The notes under the pieces were generated by a model. The model was given only the letters and a program-made list of their open reading frames with translations. It searched no databases and had not been told where the DNA came from. The position numbers and the translations under genes were made by a program. From Pseudomonadota bacterium (GTDB taxonomy: Bacteria; Pseudomonadota; Gammaproteobacteria; Steroidobacterales; Steroidobacteraceae), in NCBI GenBank assembly GCA_021851405.1, contig JAJZDW010000030.1, forward strand, positions 1 through 37,631: DNA of 37,631 bases, given 5' to 3'. Each line of letters begins with the position of its first letter. The stretch's first letter is position 1. Shown piece by piece: positions 1 through 9,700 of this stretch.

Positions 1-47
1 AGGGCGAGAGCGGTGCCGAGCGCGAGTGTTGCGATCTTGTACTGCAT
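1..47 (-). CDS. 5' end of an exported protein (partial)
   Basis: An ATG at 45–47 (minus strand) opens a frame that runs off the window and reads MQYKIATLALGTALAL. This has a lysine near the N-terminus followed by a hydrophobic core, the pattern of a signal peptide. A purine-rich GAGAGA lies just upstream as a plausible ribosome-binding site. The start is only 21 bases beyond the stop of the upstream lipase-like gene, so the two are probably one operon. The mature protein is outside the window and its function cannot be told. Confidence 0.6.
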   Translation of the reverse strand, partial: MQYKIATLALGTALA

Positions 48-68
48 GGTCGTCTCTCGTGTCAGGGC

Positions 69-1649
69 CTAGGGAACTTGCGCGAAGAAGTCACGCGCAG
101 CCACCATACAGAACGGCGCCTCGGTCGCGTGGTAGGACTGAATCGCGGTGCTCGCGCCCTCGGCGGCGACCATGGCCGCGTAGGTGCTCTGGAACGCACC
201 CTGCAGGGGCGCGAACGGCCCGCCCGGCGTGCCGTTGAGGTCAAGCACCTGCACCAGCCCGGCCGAGACCAGCGGACTCCACTCGGCGGCCATCACCCCG
301 GTGTTCACCTGGAAGAACACCGTCGGGTCCTGGTCCCCGCCGCACATCAGCATCGGCTCCTTTGGTGACCAGCCGCCGTTGCGCATGTCGTTGAGCTTGA
401 AGTCCTGGCGCAGACCGACCGCCGGCTGCGCCGCGAGCGCCACGTCGTTCGCGGTGAGCGTGCCGCCATTGAGCAGCGTCATCTCGGCCTGATCGGGGTT
501 GGCGAGCGCATCGGCGGCGTACTCGGCCCGGTAGGTGTTGTTCACGAGCGAGGGACTGCCGAACCCGGCATCGAACAGCGCCGCCTGCGAGGCGCTGTAC
601 GGCGGACTCGTCGGCACCGCCAGCAGCTGATCGAGCTGCGTGTTGCCGGTCACCGGGGTGGTGCTGTCGAACAGCGCCGCCTCGGGTAGCTGGCCGGACT
701 GGAACAGCTGGGTGAGGGAGTCCGGCGAGGGCAGCAGCGTGGCGATCCCGCTGGCGTAGGTCGAGCTGTAGATGTCGGTGGTCGCGCTGTAGACGTTGTT
801 GTAGGCGTTCTGGTAGCTCGTGGTCACGAGCGGTGAGAAGATCGTCGAGCCGATGTCCACCTGACCGAAGAAGATCGCATCGCCGAACGCCTCGAGCGCA
901 TAGGGCCCGGAGGCCGGCGCCGAGGCGGTCACCGTGTCACCGGCGGCCTGCATCGCCTTGACGGTGGCCATGGCGACGTAGCCGCCCTCGGAGTAGCCCG
1001 TCACGTAGAGCTGACCGCTGTCGGTGGTGCCCGGGGTGAACGAGTGCGGCAGCGCCGTGCGCGCCGCGGTGAGCGCGTCCATCATGTCGTCGGCATTCTC
1101 GGTCGCATCGAGGTACGGGTGGTAGCCGAGGTTCGAGATGTCGTAACCCTCGAAGTTCGGTGCCACCACGATGTAGCCCTGCGCCGCGAACACCGCGGCG
1201 ATCATCGCCGACTCGGAGTTCGCCGCGTTGGTGGGATCGGTGATGTCGGCGATGTTGTACGTCGATACCGACGTCGTGCCGTGTGCGTACAGCACGATCG
1301 GTCGCGCGCCGGAGCACTGGGCGCCGGCGCCGGTCGGCACCATGAGGGCGCCGGAGACCTCGGTCGGCTGGCCGTTCGGCGCCGTGGTCCAGTATTTCAG
1401 GTAGTAGAAATCCACCCCGCACGCAGGCGTACCCGCCAGTTGCAGCAACTGCTGCCCCGACGTGTTGGCACCGAGCTGGGCGGCGAACGCCGAAGCGCTC
1501 AGCGAGGCGACCCGCAGCGGCGGATCGACCGCCAGCGTGCCGGCTTGCGTCGAGGTGGCAACGGTCGCGGTCGGGCTGTTGCTCCCGCAGCCCGCCAGGG
1601 CGAACAGGGTGAGGCCAGCGCAAACCAAGCCCCGAGTCTTCTTCAACAT
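69..1649 (-). CDS. Secreted lipoprotein alpha/beta-hydrolase (lipase/esterase-like)
   Basis: 526 residues. The N-terminus is a lipoprotein signal with the lipobox LAGC at about residues 18–21, so the protein is expected to be lipidated and exported. The body has the alpha/beta-hydrolase pattern: a nucleophile elbow GYSEGG around residue 217, preceded by a strand/turn region containing YAHGTTS that may form the oxyanion side. Overall it resembles secretory lipases and S9-like hydrolases acting on esters at the cell surface; the substrate is not evident. The ATG start has a GGGGGGATT Shine-Dalgarno-like stretch six bases upstream. A signal-peptide-bearing gene follows closely downstream at the left edge. 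Hydrolase assignment is firm from the elbow motif; the lipase subtype is inference. Confidence 0.8.
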   Translation of the reverse strand: MLKKTRGLVCAGLTLFALAGCGSNSPTATVATSTQAGTLAVDPPLRVASLSASAFAAQLGANTSGQQLLQLAGTPACGVDFYYLKYWTTAPNGQPTEVSGALMVPTGAGAQCSGARPIVLYAHGTTSVSTYNIADITDPTNAANSESAMIAAVFAAQGYIVVAPNFEGYDISNLGYHPYLDATENADDMMDALTAARTALPHSFTPGTTDSGQLYVTGYSEGGYVAMATVKAMQAAGDTVTASAPASGPYALEAFGDAIFFGQVDIGSTIFSPLVTTSYQNAYNNVYSATTDIYSSTYASGIATLLPSPDSLTQLFQSGQLPEAALFDSTTPVTGNTQLDQLLAVPTSPPYSASQAALFDAGFGSPSLVNNTYRAEYAADALANPDQAEMTLLNGGTLTANDVALAAQPAVGLRQDFKLNDMRNGGWSPKEPMLMCGGDQDPTVFFQVNTGVMAAEWSPLVSAGLVQVLDLNGTPGGPFAPLQGAFQSTYAAMVAAEGASTAIQSYHATEAPFCMVAARDFFAQVP

Positions 1650-1785
1650 GCAATCCCCCCCTGACCCGCCGCAGAATTAAAACAAGCGTTCGTTTGCGAG
1701 TCGTTGCGGGAGGATACCTGCTCACGCAGACGCTGGGTAGCCCCGCCCCGGAGTGTTGTAATTAAGCAACGGAGGTGGGAGCCCC

Positions 1786-1820
1786 GGCGGGACCCGGTCC
1801 GTCGCAGACCGGATCCCGCC
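1786..1820 (-). terminator. Strong hairpin just 3' of the M3 peptidase gene
   Basis: Two 14-base arms beginning GGCGGGA and ending CCCGCC surround a 7-base loop. On the minus-strand transcript the single non-Watson-Crick position is a G-U wobble, so the stem pairs fully. It begins about 12 bases after the stop codon of the peptidase gene. No U-run follows, so it may stabilise the 3' end or act with Rho rather than being a classical intrinsic terminator. Confidence 0.55.
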
Positions 1821-1832
1821 ACAGGGTGTCGA

Positions 1833-3959
1833 TCAGTGTCCGGCCGGAACGCTGAAGCCGTGATAGCGCAGCAGCGGCCCGATGCGGGGATTGCCGCCGT
1901 AGAAGCTGCGGAACATCTTCCAATACCCTTCCGTGTGGCCGCGCGCGAGCACCCGGTCGCGGAACCGCAGGCCGTTGGCCCGGGTCGGTCCGCCGTGCTG
2001 CAGGAACCAGTCGTAGGCGTCATCGGCGAGCATCTCGGTCCAGAAGTACGCGTAGTACCCGGCGGCATATCCACCGCCCCAGATGTGCGGGAAGAAGCTC
2101 GAGCGGTACCGCGGAGGCACGTCGGGGAGCGCCATTCCGGTGCGCTTCAGGGCGGCGCGCTCGAAGGTATCGGCATTCTGCAGCGGCGCATTCCAGGGCA
2201 GCGTGTGCCACTGCATGTCGAGCTCGGCGGCGGCGAGTTCCTCCCCGACGCTGTAGCCGGCATTGAAGTTGCCCGCACGCTGGATCTTGCGCATCAGCGA
2301 TTTGGGCATCGGCTTGCCGGTGCGCTCGTTCAGCGCGTAGTGACGCAGCACGGCCGGATAGACCGCCCAGCGCTCATCGAACTGCGAGGGAAACTCGACG
2401 AAGTCCCGTGCCGTGTTCGTACCGGAGAGGCTCGGATAGACCTCATCGGCGAGCAGGCTGTTCAGTCCATGCCCGAACTCGTGGAACATGGTGACCGCAT
2501 CATCGATGCTGATCAGCGCCGGGTGTCCAGGGGCGGGCTTGGTGAAGTTCGCCACGTTGTAGACCACCGGGGCGTGTCCGAGCAGGCTCGACTGGACGAC
2601 GAAGTTGTCCATCCACGCGCCACCGGACTTGTTGGCGCGCCGGAAGTAGTCGAAGTAGATCAGCCCGAGGGGCTTGCCTGTGACGTCGTACACCTCGTAC
2701 ACCTGCACGTCCTTCTGATAGACCGGCAGGTCCTTGCGCGCCTTGAAGGTGAGTCCGTACAGGCGGTGCGCGAGGTAAAAGAGGCCGCGGTGGATGACAT
2801 TGTTCAGGACCAGGTAGGGGCGCACCTGGGCATCGGTCAGGTGGTAGCGGGCCGCCTTGGCGCGGTTGACGTAGTACTCCCAGTCCCAGGGACGCAGCGT
2901 GAAGTGCCCGCCGTCGTGCACGATCTGCGCCTGCAGGATGTGCGCCTCGCGGTGCACGGCGGCCACCGTCGGGGGCACCAGCTGGCGAAGGAAATGCTCG
3001 ACCGTCGCCGGGGTGTGGGCCATCTGGCTCTGCAGCCGATAGGCGGCGAAGTTCGGGTAGCCGAGCAGGTGCGCCTTCTGCGCGCGCAGCTGAGCGATCT
3101 CCTCGATGGTCTTGCGGGTGTCGTCGGGCCCGCCCCGCTCGGTGCGGTTCCAGGAGCGCTCGAACAGCTCATGGCGCACGGCGCGGTTCGACAGGTAGGC
3201 GAGCGCCGGCTGCTGGGTGGTGCTCTGCAGCGTGATCACCCACTTGCCCGGCAGGCCGCGCGCGGCGGCCGCATGTGCCGCCGCGGCGATCATCCCGGGC
3301 GTCAGTCCGGCCAGATCGCGCTGATCGGTGATGACGAGCGCGCCGGCATCGGTGGCCTTGAGCAGCTTCTGCTGGAACTCGGTGGTCAGCTTCGCCAGCC
3401 GCTCGTTCATCGCGGCCAGTCGGCGCTTGTCGGCCGGGGCGAGCAGCGCCCCGTTCATGACGAAGCGGCGGTAGTACAGCCGCAGCAGCGCCCGCGCCTC
3501 GGGGAGCGAATTCAACGCGGCGCGGTGCGCGTACACCGTCTTGACGCGTTGGAACAGCCGGCCGTTGAGGTACAGATCATCACTGAGGGCCGCGAGCGGT
3601 CCGGCCTCCTCGGCCTGTACCTTCTGCAGCGTCGGGTCGGTGTTCGCCGAGGTCAGCGCACCGAACACGCCCATGACCCGGTTCAGGAGCCGCCCGGAGC
3701 GCTCGAGCGCCACCAGCGTGTTCTGGAACGTCGGCGGCGCCGGATCGGCGGCGATGTGCTGGATCTCGGCGCGCTCGCGGCGGATGCCCGCATCGATCGC
3801 CGGCTTGAAATCCGCATCCTGGATCAGATTGAACTCGGGCGCCTCAAACGGCAGCGGGCTCGGGTGCATGAGCGGATTGGCGGCGGCGTGCGCCGTGGCG
3901 CTCAGCGCACAGGCGAGCAGCGCGGCACAGGTCGTGCCGGTACGGAACGTCCCCCTCAT
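1833..3959 (-). CDS. Exported M3 family zinc metallopeptidase (peptidyl-dipeptidase Dcp / oligopeptidase A type)
   Basis: 708 residues, the usual length of Dcp/OpdA enzymes. The zinc site HEFGH is at about residues 493–497 in the context MFHEFGHGL. The downstream acidic helix ARDFVEFPSQ supplies the third ligand, as in family M3. The N-terminus MRGTFRTGTTC…ALSATAHA looks like a cleavable signal peptide, so the enzyme probably works in the periplasm, trimming oligopeptides. Start choice: the ATG is preceded by GAGGAGT at eight bases. The leader carries a GC-rich dyad at 3986–4020. The gene stands alone, with hairpins on both sides. Family assignment is secure; dipeptidase versus oligopeptidase specificity cannot be read from the sequence. 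Confidence 0.92.
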   Translation of the reverse strand: MRGTFRTGTTCAALLACALSATAHAAANPLMHPSPLPFEAPEFNLIQDADFKPAIDAGIRRERAEIQHIAADPAPPTFQNTLVALERSGRLLNRVMGVFGALTSANTDPTLQKVQAEEAGPLAALSDDLYLNGRLFQRVKTVYAHRAALNSLPEARALLRLYYRRFVMNGALLAPADKRRLAAMNERLAKLTTEFQQKLLKATDAGALVITDQRDLAGLTPGMIAAAAHAAAARGLPGKWVITLQSTTQQPALAYLSNRAVRHELFERSWNRTERGGPDDTRKTIEEIAQLRAQKAHLLGYPNFAAYRLQSQMAHTPATVEHFLRQLVPPTVAAVHREAHILQAQIVHDGGHFTLRPWDWEYYVNRAKAARYHLTDAQVRPYLVLNNVIHRGLFYLAHRLYGLTFKARKDLPVYQKDVQVYEVYDVTGKPLGLIYFDYFRRANKSGGAWMDNFVVQSSLLGHAPVVYNVANFTKPAPGHPALISIDDAVTMFHEFGHGLNSLLADEVYPSLSGTNTARDFVEFPSQFDERWAVYPAVLRHYALNERTGKPMPKSLMRKIQRAGNFNAGYSVGEELAAAELDMQWHTLPWNAPLQNADTFERAALKRTGMALPDVPPRYRSSFFPHIWGGGYAAGYYAYFWTEMLADDAYDWFLQHGGPTRANGLRFRDRVLARGHTEGYWKMFRSFYGGNPRIGPLLRYHGFSVPAGH

Positions 3960-4278
3960 CTTGATGACTCCTCATTGTTAGGGCGGCGCCGCGCGAACGG
4001 TCGTTCGGGCCGCGCGGCGCGTGCAAGCGCCGGAGTCTACACCACAGCCCGCGGGCCGCTCAGGAGCCGCTCACCAGGCGCGGCGAGCGGTTCCGATCGA
4101 ACGGCGCGGCCCTGCGCTGACGGTGCGCTTCCCTCGCGTTTGATACGCCCCACCGCCCCCGCGCCCCGACCCTCTGCCACGCGAGGATCTTGGCCGGAGT
4201 GCGCAACGTGCCCCCTGCGCGCACTCGATGGGGTCCCTCCCACGACGAGACGTGCCGCGCACTCGCGGCGCGAGATCG
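3960..4278. other. Gene-free spacer with a GC-rich dyad
   Basis: This 319-base gap separates the M3 peptidase start from the end of the flavoprotein gene. It holds the peptidase ribosome-binding site and an inverted repeat at 3986–4020 (10-base arms GCGCCGCGCG/CGCGCGGCGC around an inner GAAC/GTTC pair), which would lie in the peptidase 5' leader. No convincing gene or RNA was seen in the remainder, though GC-rich chance frames cross it. Confidence 0.5.
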
Positions 4279-5262
4279 CTACGCCAGAGCCGCCCCGCGG
4301 GTCATGGCCCAGTCGAACAGCCGGCTCGGCCAGCCGCCCCCGAGGCTCGAGCCGGTGACCGACTCCAGACGGTACGGCGCGCCCGTCAGGATCGAATCGG
4401 CCGCGGCGAGTCCGCTGCGCACCGCCGGGCCAATGCCCTCGGCCATGTCGCGCGTGGCAAGTCCCGCAGCATCCCCCGCGATGAACGCATTGCCGCGGTG
4501 CACCACGTCGACCCGCCCGCGCAGGTAGTAGCTGTAGCCACTCGGCTCGAAGTGCGCACCGCTCGCGAGGTTGCGCTCGAGTTTGCGCGCGAGGCGCTCC
4601 CAGTGCGTGCGGATGGTCTCTCCGGAGCGCTTGATGCGCTCGGCCATGCCGCCGACGCCGATGTTCAGCCAGCCATCCTCCTTCGGCACGTACCAGGAGT
4701 AGCCCGGCAGGCCGTGCTCGAAGAACCACAGATGGCAGTCCGGGTCGCGCCAGTCGTACTCGATTTCGTGCTCGAGCGTGACGGTCTGCAACTCCACCGC
4801 ACGGGGATTGAGCGTGCGGAAGAGCGTGCGGTACACCGGGCAGCGCGTGCCGCCGGCGCCGATCAGATAGCGGGCGCGGAACGCATCGTCGATGACGAAC
4901 CCGTCGGCCTCCTCGCGGATCTCACGCACGCTGTGCTCGATGACCGGGGCGCCGGAGCGCTCGAGCAGCCACGCATCGAACTCGACGCGCCGGATCGAAT
5001 GCTGCACGCAGCGGATCGGCAGGTGCAGCCCTTTGACGTGCAGGTGCATCCGCTCGAAGGTGAGGAATCGGTGCGGGTAGGCCTCGGCGTCGATCTCCAA
5101 GTCGCGCACCACCTCCGGGGTGATCCACCCGGCGCAGAGTTTCAGCCGCGGGAAGGGCGCCTGATCGAGCACCAGCACGTCGCGGCCGGCTCGCGCCAGC
5201 CGCCAGGCGGCGCTCGAGCCGGCCGGCCCGCCGCCGACGATCAGCACCTCGCAGTTGCGCAT
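4279..5262 (-). CDS. FAD-dependent oxidoreductase, geranylgeranyl-reductase family
   Basis: 327 residues. The N-terminal dinucleotide-binding fold VGGGPAGSSAAW (residues about 9–20) is followed by a helix ending in ARAGRDVLVLDQ. A second FAD motif AGDAAGLAT lies near residue 265, within the characteristic GNAFIAGDAAG block of the geranylgeranyl-reductase/FixC-like flavoproteins. These enzymes reduce or oxidise hydrophobic substrates such as isoprenoid or lipid double bonds. The start ATG lies 7 bases after the stop of cfa, and its ribosome-binding site (TGAGG) overlaps that stop, so the two are co-translated. That pairing suggests a lipid-modifying role. Cofactor class is certain; the substrate is inference. 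Confidence 0.82.
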   Translation of the reverse strand: MRNCEVLIVGGGPAGSSAAWRLARAGRDVLVLDQAPFPRLKLCAGWITPEVVRDLEIDAEAYPHRFLTFERMHLHVKGLHLPIRCVQHSIRRVEFDAWLLERSGAPVIEHSVREIREEADGFVIDDAFRARYLIGAGGTRCPVYRTLFRTLNPRAVELQTVTLEHEIEYDWRDPDCHLWFFEHGLPGYSWYVPKEDGWLNIGVGGMAERIKRSGETIRTHWERLARKLERNLASGAHFEPSGYSYYLRGRVDVVHRGNAFIAGDAAGLATRDMAEGIGPAVRSGLAAADSILTGAPYRLESVTGSSLGGGWPSRLFDWAMTRGAALA

Positions 5263-5269
5263 CGGTGCC

Positions 5270-6544
5270 TCAGGTGTACAGGTGCGCGCGGGTCATCGGC
5301 ACCTCGTTGTTGCGTCGCGTGGCAAACAGCACCTGGAACAGCTGCAGCGTGCCGGTGGTGAACCCGGCGATCGAGCCGGCGAGGTACATCCGCCACATGC
5401 GCACGAAGCGCGCATCGAACATCTGCTCGACGCGCGGGCGGGCCGCCTCGAACAGCGCGAGCCAGTGCCTGAGCGTCTGTGCGTAGTGCAGGCGCAGGTT
5501 CTCCACATCCAGGATCGACAGATCCCAGGGCTCGAAGATGTGCATCATCTGCCCGAGCGAGGCCGGATAGGCCCCGGGGAAGATGCGCTTCTCGATCCAC
5601 GGCTGCAGCGGCGCGGGGTAATTGCGCCCGATCGAGTGGATCAGGCCGCGGCCATTGTCCCCGAGTGAACGGGACACCACCGCACCGAGCCCCTCGTAGT
5701 GGTCCACACCGACGTGCTCGAGCATGCCGATGGAGACGAACGCATCGTAGCGGCCGGTGATGTTGCGGTAATCGTCCAGCACGTACTCGACCTGGCCGGC
5801 GAGCCCCTCGCGCGCGGCCCGCTCGCGCGCATAGGCGACCTGTTCGCGCGAGATGTTGAACGCACGCACCTTGACGCCGTAATGGCGGGCCATGTGCAGC
5901 GCAAAGGTGCCCCAGCCGCAGCCGGCCTCGACCACCTGCTCCCCGGGACGCAAGCGCATCTTGCGGCACACATGATCCATCTTGGCGCGCTGCGCCACAT
6001 CGAGTGACGCGTCGGCCGTGGGGTAGTAGGCGCAGGTGTAGGCCATGGTCTCACCGAGCCACAGCGAATAGAACGCGTTACCGATGTCGTAGTGGTGATG
6101 GATGTTCTGGCGCGAGCCGGCGAGCGTATTGATGTGCGGCCGGCGCAGCGTGCCGAGCAGCCGGCCGAGGCCCGAGGGCGCCGGGGCGCGTGCGCCGGCG
6201 ACGTACAGCGCCTCGAGCAGTTGCACCAGATCGCCCTCGATCTCGATGCGCCCCTCGCTGTAGGCGTCCGGGAAGCGCACCTGGTGATCGGCCAGGATCG
6301 CCAGCAGCGCCCCGCGGCTCGGGATGCGTACGCGGCAGACCGGCTCACAGCCGGCCGGCGCGATGCGCTCACCCGTCCAGAGCTGAAATTCGATATCCGG
6401 GGCGCCGAGGCGCTCCAGCAGCCGCTCGAGCATGCGGCCTTCGAAGGAGTGTCCGCCGGTGACCTCACGCACGGGTGACCGCCCGGCGGGGTCCCGACCC
6501 GTGGCGGTATTTGAGTTCATCACGGACTCATTACTGGCATTCAC
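5270..6544 (-). CDS. cfa: Cyclopropane-fatty-acyl-phospholipid synthase family methyltransferase
   Basis: 424 residues. The SAM site VVEAGCGWGTFAL is near residues 200–212. Residues used by E. coli Cfa for catalysis and bicarbonate binding are present: the Cys of YTCAYYP, the Glu of GMLEHVG, the His of IHSIG and a Tyr in LHYAQTL. It transfers a methyl(ene) group from SAM onto unsaturated acyl chains of membrane phospholipids. Translation is likely to begin at GTG (6544) because GAGGAGAGG lies seven bases upstream; an ATG eight codons later is the alternative. It is the first gene of a two-gene unit with the flavoprotein. A classical cyclopropane product is one option; a methylene or methyl-branched product completed by the flavoprotein is another. 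Confidence 0.9.
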   Translation of the reverse strand: MNASNESVMNSNTATGRDPAGRSPVREVTGGHSFEGRMLERLLERLGAPDIEFQLWTGERIAPAGCEPVCRVRIPSRGALLAILADHQVRFPDAYSEGRIEIEGDLVQLLEALYVAGARAPAPSGLGRLLGTLRRPHINTLAGSRQNIHHHYDIGNAFYSLWLGETMAYTCAYYPTADASLDVAQRAKMDHVCRKMRLRPGEQVVEAGCGWGTFALHMARHYGVKVRAFNISREQVAYARERAAREGLAGQVEYVLDDYRNITGRYDAFVSIGMLEHVGVDHYEGLGAVVSRSLGDNGRGLIHSIGRNYPAPLQPWIEKRIFPGAYPASLGQMMHIFEPWDLSILDVENLRLHYAQTLRHWLALFEAARPRVEQMFDARFVRMWRMYLAGSIAGFTTGTLQLFQVLFATRRNNEVPMTRAHLYT

Positions 6545-6765
6545 GACGCCTCTCCTCGGTGACGTTTCGCATCACGATACCGGGTCTAATCTAGCATGCC
6601 CGGCGCGCCCCTCGCACCGCGCCGCCGCGCCACCCCGAGCGGCCGGTCCGGTGAACCGAATTGTCTCGGCCGGGGCGATCCACTACTCTGGTCGCGGGTC
6701 CGTCGAAGCCTATAACAAAAGCGCTGCGGGGCTTTGAGCCGCTGCGGCCGGGGAGGAATCGAACC

Positions 6766-9700
6766 ATGCCCAGTCTCAAGCGCATCGCGCCCCTCAGCGC
6801 CCTGCCCCTCATGCTGCTCGGCGCCCTGAGCGCCCCGCAGGCCACGGCCTCGAGCGCGCCGGCCACCCCGGCGAGCGCACCCTACGCGGCGCTCGCCTGG
6901 CGCAACGTCGGTCCCTGGATCGGTGGGCGCGTGGTCGCGGTGGCCGGCGTGGCGAGTGCGCCCGACCTCTTCTACATGGGCGCGGTCGACGGCGGGGTGT
7001 GGCGCAGCACCGATTACGGCAGCCGCTGGGTGAACATCAGCGACCGGACGCTGCCGGGCTCGAGCGAGAGCATCGGGGCGATCGCGGTGGCCCCATCGAA
7101 CCCGAAGATTCTCTACGTCGGCACCGGTGAGAGCGACATCCGCGGCGATGTGATCACCGGCGATGGCGTGTTCCGCTCGAGCGATGCGGGCAAGACCTGG
7201 CAGCGCGCCGGGCTCGAAGACACCCACACCATCAGCGCTCTGGTGGTCGATCCGCGCCACCCCGAGGTGGTGTATGCGGCGGCCATGGGTCACGTGTTCA
7301 AGTCGAACCGTGCCCGCGGGATCTTCAAGTCCACCGACGGCGGCCGGCATTGGCACAAGATCCTCTACGTCAACGCCAAGACCGGCGCGATCGACCTGGT
7401 GATGGACCCGCGCAACCCCGAGGTCCTGTACGCGGCGATGTGGCAGGCGTACCGCACCCCGTGGACGCTCCAGGATGGCGGCCCGGGCAGCGGCCTGTAC
7501 AAGAGCACCGATGGCGGCCGGCACTGGCAGGAGATCTCGCGCAATCCCGGCTTTGCGCGCGGCGTGCTCGGGCGCATCGGCATCACCGTGGCGGCGAGCG
7601 ACCCGAACGTTCTCTACAGCATCGTGCAGGCCAAGCACGGCGGGGTGTTCCGCTCCGATGACGGCGGCGCGCACTGGCGGCGGGTGAACCGCAGCTGGAG
7701 TCTGCGCCAGAGAGCGTTTTACTACATGACGGTCTTCGCCGACCCGACCGACCCGAACACGGTGTACGCCCCGGAGGTCGATGCGCTGTGGGTCTCGCAC
7801 GACGGCGGCAAGCACTTCGCCATGCTGCACACCCCGCACGGGGACAACCACGTGCTGTGGATCAACCCGCAGCACCCGAACATCCTGCTCGAAGGCAACG
7901 ACGGTGGCGCCACGGTCTCGACCGATGGCGGCAAGACCTGGAGCAGCGAGCACAACCAGCCGACCGGCCAGTTCTACCACGTCGCGCTCGACAGCCAGTT
8001 CCCGTACGACCTGTACGGGGCGCAGCAGGATGAGGGCTCCTTTGAGGGCCCGAGCGCCACGCCCGAGGGGATGATCCCGCTCGCCGCCTGGCACGGGGTG
8101 GCCTACAACGAGGCGACCTTCGTCGCCCCCGATCCGCTCAATCCCAAGATCACCTGCGGCAGCGGCTACTTCAGCATCCTCGTGTGCTACGACCGCAGCG
8201 TCGGGCAGTTCAACGACGTGAGCCCCTGGCCGGATTACCAGGAAGGCGCCCCGGCGGCGCAAATGAAGTACCGCTTCGGCTGGACGCACCCGATCTTCTT
8301 CGCCCCGAACCACCCGCACACGCTGCTGCTCGCCTCGCAGTACGTGCTCGAGAGCCATGACCTCGGGCACACCTGGCAGCGCATCAGCCCGGACCTGACC
8401 CGCAACGTGAAGTCCACGGAGGGGCCGACCGGCGGTCCGATCAACCTCGATGCCTCCGGGGCGGAAATCTTCCCCGACATCGCCTCGCTGGCGGTCTCCC
8501 CGCGCAGCGCCCAGGTGATGTGGGCGGGCTCCGCGGACGGCCTGGTGCACGTGACGCGCGATGGCGGCCGGCACTGGAGCGAGGTCACGCCGCCCGGCCT
8601 GCCGCAATGGGCCGAGATCGATGCGATCGTCCCCTCGGTCTCGGCCACCGGGACCGCCTACCTCAGCGCATCGCGCTACCACTGGGATGACTTCCATCCC
8701 TATGTCTACGAGACCACCGACTACGGTGCGCACTGGAAGCCGATCACCGCAGGTCTCCCGGCGCGTCAGTACGTGTTGTCCCTCGCGCAGGATCCGCGCG
8801 ATCCGGCGCTACTGCTCGCCGGCACGAAGAACACGGTGTACGCGAGCTTCGATGGCGGCGGTCACTGGGCGCCCCTGACCTTGAACCTGCCCCGCGTGCA
8901 GGTGCGTGACATTGCCATCGCGCCGCTCGAAGGCCAGGTGGCGATCGCCACCCACGGCCGCTCGTTCTGGGTGCTCGATGATCTGACGCTGCTCGAGCAA
9001 CTGACGCAGCGTGCGCCGCCTGCCCCCGGGGCGGCGAGGCTCTATGCGCCCGCGACCGCCTGGCTCACCCACGCCTACGGGCGCAGTGCCTACACCCGAC
9101 GCGTCGGCACCGCGGGGACCAACCCGCGCTTCGGCGCCACGGTGTTCTTCCACCTCCCGGCCGATTACCACGGCCAGGTGCCGGTGCACCTCTCCTTCCT
9201 CAATGCCGACGGTCAGCTGATCCGCACCTTCGCGCTGCACCTGAAGCACACGATGCCGAAGCTCAGCGCCGTCGCCCGTGCCGAGCGCACGCCGCATCAG
9301 GCGCAGCGCGCGGCCGAACGCAAGGCAACCGGCATCGCGGCGGGCAACAATCGCTTCCAGTGGGATCTGCGCTATCCGGATGCCACCGACGTGACCGGCT
9401 TCTGGGTGCCGGCGGCCGCCGGCGGACTGCCCGACTCGGTCCAGGGCCCGGCGGTCCTCCCGGGCCGCTACACGGTGGTGCTTAACTACGCGGGCCACAC
9501 CCTGCGCCAGCGGTTCGAGGTGCGGCTCGATCCGCGCCTGCACCCCTCGGCGGCTGACTTGAGCGCCCGCCTCGCGCTCGAGATGCGCATCCACGCTGCG
9601 CTCAACACGCTCGACACCACGCTCAATCGCGCCATCGCGCTGCGCTCGAAGATCGACATCGCGCTGCAGGCACATCCGGCGGACGCACGGCTGCTGCACT

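Noticed and set aside
1704-4358. Very long plus-strand open frame opposite the M3 peptidase
   Set aside because: Antisense frame in GC-rich coding DNA; Arg/Gly/Val-rich with no motifs, while the opposite strand encodes a complete metallopeptidase.
6586-8733. Long minus-strand open frame opposite the Asp-box gene
   Set aside because: Its composition (Arg, Gly, Val and His rich) mirrors the codon bias of the real gene; no start signal and no domain.
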